Below, one piece after another: positions 58,681-64,000 of a stretch of 64,000 nucleotides of DNA. The notes beneath the pieces were generated by a model, which saw nothing but the letters and a program-made list of their open reading frames with translations, made no database searches and was not told the DNA's origin. Origin of the DNA: Ailanthus altissimus. Taxonomy: Eukaryota; Streptophyta; Magnoliopsida; Sapindales; Simaroubaceae. A program made the position numbers and the translations under genes. The stretch is from NCBI GenBank assembly GCA_946807835.1, contig OX327690.1, positions 6,234,501 through 6,298,500 on the forward strand, in the 5' to 3' direction. Numbering within the stretch: the stretch's first letter is position 1; every line of letters begins with the position of its first letter.

Positions 58681-60920
58681 TGAACAAAATATATATATAT
58701 ATATTAATTTCTTCCACATTTTTTTTCTAATATTATGTTTATAATTATAATTTTACTAATATTTATTATATGTAAAATTATTTTAAAATATTTAATCTCA
58801 CATGAGATAGATATAATATGTTTAAAATATGAATAATGTTATATTTTTTAAATATTATTTTTAAATTTATTTTAAAATTTATATTTTAAATAATATGTTA
58901 AATAACCATTAGAAAAATAAAATATTCCTCTAAAATAATAAGTTTATAGAATTTTATACACATGATACTACATATAACACACAAAAAGATTTTGTCGTAA
59001 ACTTAATTAGTTTCTTCTAATTACATAAATAGTTAGTTTAAACTGTACTCAAATATATAATATTTTTCATTTTTATAGAAATTTCTATACTAAAAATAGT
59101 GGTATCTCCACCCTCCAGAATATAATTTGACTTAACAATTACAATTATCAACCCACCCCCTCTCCTTTAGTCCTCGTACATGTACATGGATTGACCCAAT
59201 TTTACTTATTTGTTGGTTTGTATTTAAATGTAAATTAGTATTACTTATAATTTAAATTTACTTATTTTGGTTTGAAATTAAATGGGCGACTAGTGCTGCT
59301 GATAGTTTAATTCAACGACAACATTTATCCCGGGGGCTGGCACGTGTGCATAAACTAGTCTAATTTTACCTATTTCTTGGTTTGAATTTAAATGGGTGAA
59401 AAAATTCATATATTTTATTATGGCTCTTATGTACTTTCGAAATTGAATTTTAAGTTATTGTTACGTAATTTAGTTCAATAATAACAATTATGTTTTAATT
59501 TATACATTTTATTTTGAGAATTTATTTTTATAAAAGCAATACTTACTTTGATTCACAACAATCTTAATTGTTTTTGTTGGTATAAATAGAAGTCTTGAAA
59601 AATTTTTGAATATGTTTTCTTTATCCTCTAAGTTATAGTTGCATTATGTATTGGCTCAAAATGACCCAACACATTTTATAGTATGATGTGGGCTAATATA
59701 GCAAGCTACAATATTGTGTTGGGCTATCATTTACGATCCAATATGTTGTATTGGCACGAGTGTGTGATGGGGCCACGTGTTGGCACAAGCTCACAAAGGG
59801 CCATGTCAAGCACAACCAATCAAGGGCTTAAAATGACAACACTTATTTTTTTAATTTTTAATTTATTTAAAATTTTATTTTTTTTAAATATTTATAATTA
59901 TTTTTTATAATATTTAATTGTAATTATTAATATTGCAATAACAGTTAAAATTATTAATTGTAATAACAATTAAAATTATATTGGATTATAATTATGTTAT
60001 AATAACAAATTCTTAGTTGAAATTATAATTTTATTAAGAATAAAAATTTATTGATATTATTCTAAATATAAAACTATTGAATATAAATACAAAAATAAAT
60101 AGTTAAATTTATATCACTATAATACAACACATTCCAACTAAGTTGGCACTTATTGAATTATCTATTATTTACAAATTCAATCACTTTTTCTAATAAATTA
60201 TAAATTTCTGTTTCTAAATTTCAATGATCAAATCTCAAAGTTCTGAAAATCTCTAATCATGTCTTTTGCTATTTTTGCTTTCATTCCACTGAACTTTTTA
60301 ATCTTTTACTAAAGTCTATAAAGTTTTTGATACCAATTTTGATCATTTTTCGTCTAATATCATGTCTCATACACTAAAAGCATTTTGATACTACAGTGGA
60401 CACCAAAAGTGTTAGTAGATCTCGAGTCATGATGGATAACGTAATATCAAATTCTCTTTATTATTGTATAATTAATATACAAGAGTAGTCAGTATCAATA
60501 AATTTTTTTCTTCAATTAAAAAATAGTAGAAATAACAAAATTAGAACCAACATTTCTTTACTTTTTAACAAAATAGTCCAAGCAGTCTGATCATAAATAG
60601 GCTGCTCATTTATTTTTGTATAGTTACAACTGATTTAAATTTATTTTTATAAAAAATAAATAATTATGTGAGAAAATCGTAAATTTGATTAAAATCATAA
60701 GAAAGTAAAGAGTTTAAATTTTTTGAGATCCCAATAATTACAACTTTTACATCAGGCCTAGGCTATCGTGCTTAGGCTAGTATGACACGATAACATTTTG
60801 TCTCATGCAAGTCCAACTACGACAATCTATATGGGTCGAAGTTTGGTGGGCTATATGTTAGAAAGTTGAGTTTTTTATACAGGAACTTAATGATTCGGGT
60901 TAATTTCTACAGTAGATGCT
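58681..60920. other. AT-rich spacer
   Basis: I see no gene. Two small GC-richer patches (59640-59830 and 60750-60860) look like old repeat debris. The TA microsatellite at 58690-58704 is simple sequence. Confidence 0.4.
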
Positions 60921-62864
60921 TGTGATATGTGTTTATTTATATAAATACGCATCATATACATATTTATAGGTAGTGAAAAGATAAAATTACAATGAACACA
61001 TATTTGAAATATATTAATCACATTAATATATATATTTAAACTAAATGATAAATTTACCAACTTTTACTAAAAATAAGCTTTACAACTAATCCCACTTGAA
61101 GTGAATTTGTTGTTAGATCTAGTAGCAAACTCCGGTGGGCTTTATTATTTAAAACAACAGTTAACTCCAACTTTTTAGCTTAACTTTTAAGCCTAGACTA
61201 TATATATTTTATTGATCAACTCTTGACCAATGTATTTATAGCCTATGTAATATTAAAGAACAAGTTGCTATTGGAAGTTTTTCAAGTGACAAATACTTTT
61301 TCTCTCTAAAATAATTTCCAGCAGCTTTCTTTCTCTAAAAATACCAATTTCCCCATTTTTTTAATTTCCACATTTATATATATACAAATTATATTATTAT
61401 TAAAGTAATAATAAATTTAACTTTACTTGGTCTCTAATCTCAAATTTATTATTATTTTAATAATGATAATATAATATAAAATAAACAAATATAGAAATTA
61501 CATTTATGCCTTTTAGATAAACATCAAGTACGTAAGTCCCATTACGCCACTCGTCTATGCATACTCATCAAAGGGTCCACAATGCGCCACGTGCATCATA
61601 CCATTGATCAATAACAATTATTAACAAATTATTATATTTTACACTTAAATATAAACACGTACATATTGTATAAATAACCTGGATATTATTGGACAAAATT
61701 ATTTAATTCAGTGCATTGCCTAAGTGCATAATGAGTACACTTCATACAGTAAGACTCCTTAGGTCTACACCTGATTTGTCAAATAAAACCATTTCATAAG
61801 TCTGTGACATGCCTCACTCACACAACATAAAAAATATAAATCAGCGTACCAACCATCGAAGTCGAGATCATTGTGCATACGTATAGTCCTTCCATCATAA
61901 TATCATAGGATGTGCGGGGATATATATCACCACCAACAAATCTGTATGTGCACATCCATAGCTATCTCCAAATTTGTATCTCAATGAACAATATCCTATA
62001 GATTAACAACCCTTGACGAAAACTCTTTTTCGGGGAAGTACTTATGACCATAAGATAACCTGAGATATAGTCTCGAAGCATATGGATATTAAACTCACTA
62101 TATGAGTTGATAGATCCTATATCTGTACACACCGAACTTCATAAGCATCGAATCACACTCAGCAACACCCAGTGGTCACACCCTGAAAGGTTTGTGACAT
62201 GTATAAAACTAAAATATGATAGATCACTTACATGCCTACCGTGGCACTCAGGTTAAAATACCATGTATATTAATCAACTCGAGAAGACCCTTCGTTGATG
62301 ACTGATATAGGATGTCTATCGGAGGTCTTTATAAGTCAGTCCAATATCTAGTCCTTACTGGACACCTATATGATTATACGAGTTCTAAGTTCATAGCCAG
62401 TTAGAAACGACCATCTATATCCTATATGTATGACATATGCTGATCTATATATAAAAGTATCCACCGACAGACCCGCATTGGTAAAAATTGATTAAGGACA
62501 ATGTTTGAGAACATACTTGTGCAATTAACATTTCCTAACACCTAATTGCAACTCCTTGCAACTATGTAGTTACTAGTATATCCTCGGGTCTATGTCCCAT
62601 TATAGACAAGGTTCTTACTCTTAGATCTTTGCTGAGTATTATAACCAGCTAACTCTTAACTATGCTAAATCTTAGCACTTATATCTCTTAGCATGGCCAA
62701 TCACTTAGCCTTAATCTAAACTCCTTTAGATCATACAATGTCTGTAATGTTACATTGCATGATACCATAAATATAAAATAATTAGTGATAAAATTGTAAA
62801 CTTTTATTAATAACAATAAAATATTTGTAAAGGAATGGATGGCACGTAAGCACTAATCCTAACA
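60921..62864 (-). repeat. 3' LTR of the right-edge copia
   Basis: On the minus strand it starts TGTTAGGATTAGTGCTTACG at 62864. The left end is set by similarity to the LTR-like block at 50170 (about 1.94 kb). GGATTAGTGCTTACGTGCCA is typical of a plant copia LTR family. Confidence 0.75.
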
Positions 62865-62880
62865 ATCTCTCACTTGCTCT
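62865..62880 (-). other. Polypurine tract of the right-edge copia
   Basis: AGAGCAAGTGAGAGAT on the minus strand immediately precedes the 3' LTR. Confidence 0.75.
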
Positions 62881-64000
62881 AGTGCCATACATGATAGTAT
62901 CCAATATCCATCGACTCCACGTATTTTTTAAACACGTTAGGAGTCAAGGCCTTAGTAAGTGGATCTGCTACATTATTTACAGAATCAACTGTACAAATAA
63001 TCATATCTCTACTAGCCAAGATCTCTCTAATGATGTGGTATTTTTGCTCCACATACTTAGACTTCTGGTATGCTCTTGTCTCCTTAGCCTGTCCAATGAC
63101 TCCATTATTGTCACAAAAGAGTGGGATAAGATCTGATGAACTAGGAATAATTTCAAGCTTAGCGACAAACTTTTGAATCCAAACAGTTTCCTTTGTTGCC
63201 GCCGAGGCTGTTATGTACTCAGCCTCAATTGTTGAATCAGCTGTAGATTCCTGTTTGGTGCTCTTCTAGCTCACTGCAGCACCATTGAGAGTAAACACAT
63301 ACCCAAACGTAGACTTTCTATCATCTAGGTCAGACTGAAAGTCTAAATCCATGTATTCTCTCACCTGTAAATCTTTATCTCTATAAATAAGAAACTTATC
63401 CTTTGTACCCTTAAGGTATTTCAAGATCTGTTAGAATGCCATCCAATGACTATTACCTGGATCAAACTGGTACCGACTCGTAACACTTATAGCTATACTG
63501 ATGTTAGGTCTCGTGTACATCATTGCATACATCAGACTACCAATAACTCATGCATATGGTATGTCAGACATTCTAACTCTCTTATATTCCATCTGAGGAG
63601 ACATTCTCCTCGAAGGATGAACACCATATTTAAAAGGTACGTTAATTATCTTACAGTTAACAAAATCGTACTTATTTAAGATGCTATCGATGTACGATGA
63701 CTAAGAGAGTTCTATCAGCTTCCTAACTCTATCTCTATAAAGCTTTATATCCAGTATAAAGGAAGCTTCTCCTAAGTCCTTCATGGAGAAATTTTTACAG
63801 AGATAACTCTTAACCGACGGTAACATACCTAGATCATTCCCAATGATCAATATGTCATCAACATAGAGCACCAAGAAGATTATCGTGTTTTCACTGACCT
63901 TTTTATACACACAAGCCTTCTTCTCGTTGACGAAACCAAATTGTCTAATTACCTCATCAAAATGATGTTTTCAACTTCGAGAAGCCTGCTTTAGCCATAA
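62881..64000 (-). pseudogene. pol: Copia pol, C-terminal part (RT end and RNase H)
   Basis: The minus-strand translation shows the RT catalytic region FLVLYVDDILIIGND and NFSMKDLGEASFILDIKLYRD (63910-63701). Further left come IGSLMYAM, TSRYQFDPG, QILKYLKGTKDKF, DRKSTFGYVF, STIEAEYI and NNVADPLTKALTP, which is the RNase H domain of a copia polyprotein. Stops interrupt the frame in several places, for example near 63547 and 63269. The upstream half of pol is outside the window. Confidence 0.88.

Larger units (their letters stand above)
60921..64000 (-). mobile_element. Ty1/copia element, 3' portion, minus orientation, continues past the window
   Basis: On the minus strand the reverse-transcriptase end, RNase H, polypurine tract and 3' LTR follow in order. 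The 5' half lies beyond 64000. Frame breaks in pol show that it is not functional. Confidence 0.88.

Noticed and set aside
62882..63679. Plus-strand ORFs of 84 and 77 codons
   Set aside because: They lie opposite the copia RNase H frame on the minus strand and have no family features of their own.
1..64000. tRNA genes, rRNA genes, CRISPR arrays or bacterial operons
   Set aside because: None seen. The tandem arrays have no spacer logic of CRISPR, and all genes are plant nuclear or transposon genes.

Overview
This is nuclear DNA of a flowering plant, most likely a core eudicot. The evidence is strong AT richness, genes with GT-AG introns, UFO, SUF4 and ERG orthologues, and dense plant LTR retrotransposons (Ty3/gypsy Athila and Tat-like, Ty1/copia) with MITEs and a LINE fragment. 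I cannot name the species.

Host genes. Three conserved genes are present: the 5' part of SUF4 (minus strand, 1-2635, running off the left edge), the complete eight-exon mitochondrial Era-like GTPase ERG (plus strand, 26740-33165), and the single-exon F-box gene UFO (minus strand, 46985-48319). As I recall the Arabidopsis map, UFO, ERG and SUF4 are consecutive there (AT1G30950/960/970), so this looks like a microsyntenic block stretched to about 48 kb by repeats.

Mobile DNA. The SUF4-ERG gap holds a diverged tandem array, a LINE tail and a complete 12-kb Athila-type LTR retrotransposon (7462-19494, 5-bp target duplication, LTRs about 99.6% identical), followed by LTR-like tandem arrays. The ERG-UFO gap holds a solo LTR, an old Tat-like gypsy element reduced to gag remnants plus a 53-bp minisatellite, a MITE with perfect 5-bp target duplication, and a decayed minus-strand copia ending about 190 bp from the UFO stop. 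Right of UFO there is an LTR-like block carrying a nested insertion, a long gene-poor AT-rich stretch, and the 3' part of another minus-strand copia that leaves the window.

Most unusual content. The Athila element carries two extra ORFs between pol and its 3' LTR. One is an uninterrupted small basic protein with a Cys-rich finger-like motif. The other is an intronless, recently broken copy of LONELY GUY (LOG), the enzyme that releases active cytokinin bases. A splice donor just after the primer-binding site and a strong acceptor just before the first extra ORF suggest a spliced subgenomic RNA. The LTRs are nearly identical while gag-pol has four stops and a frameshift, so this copy was probably mobilised in trans while already defective.
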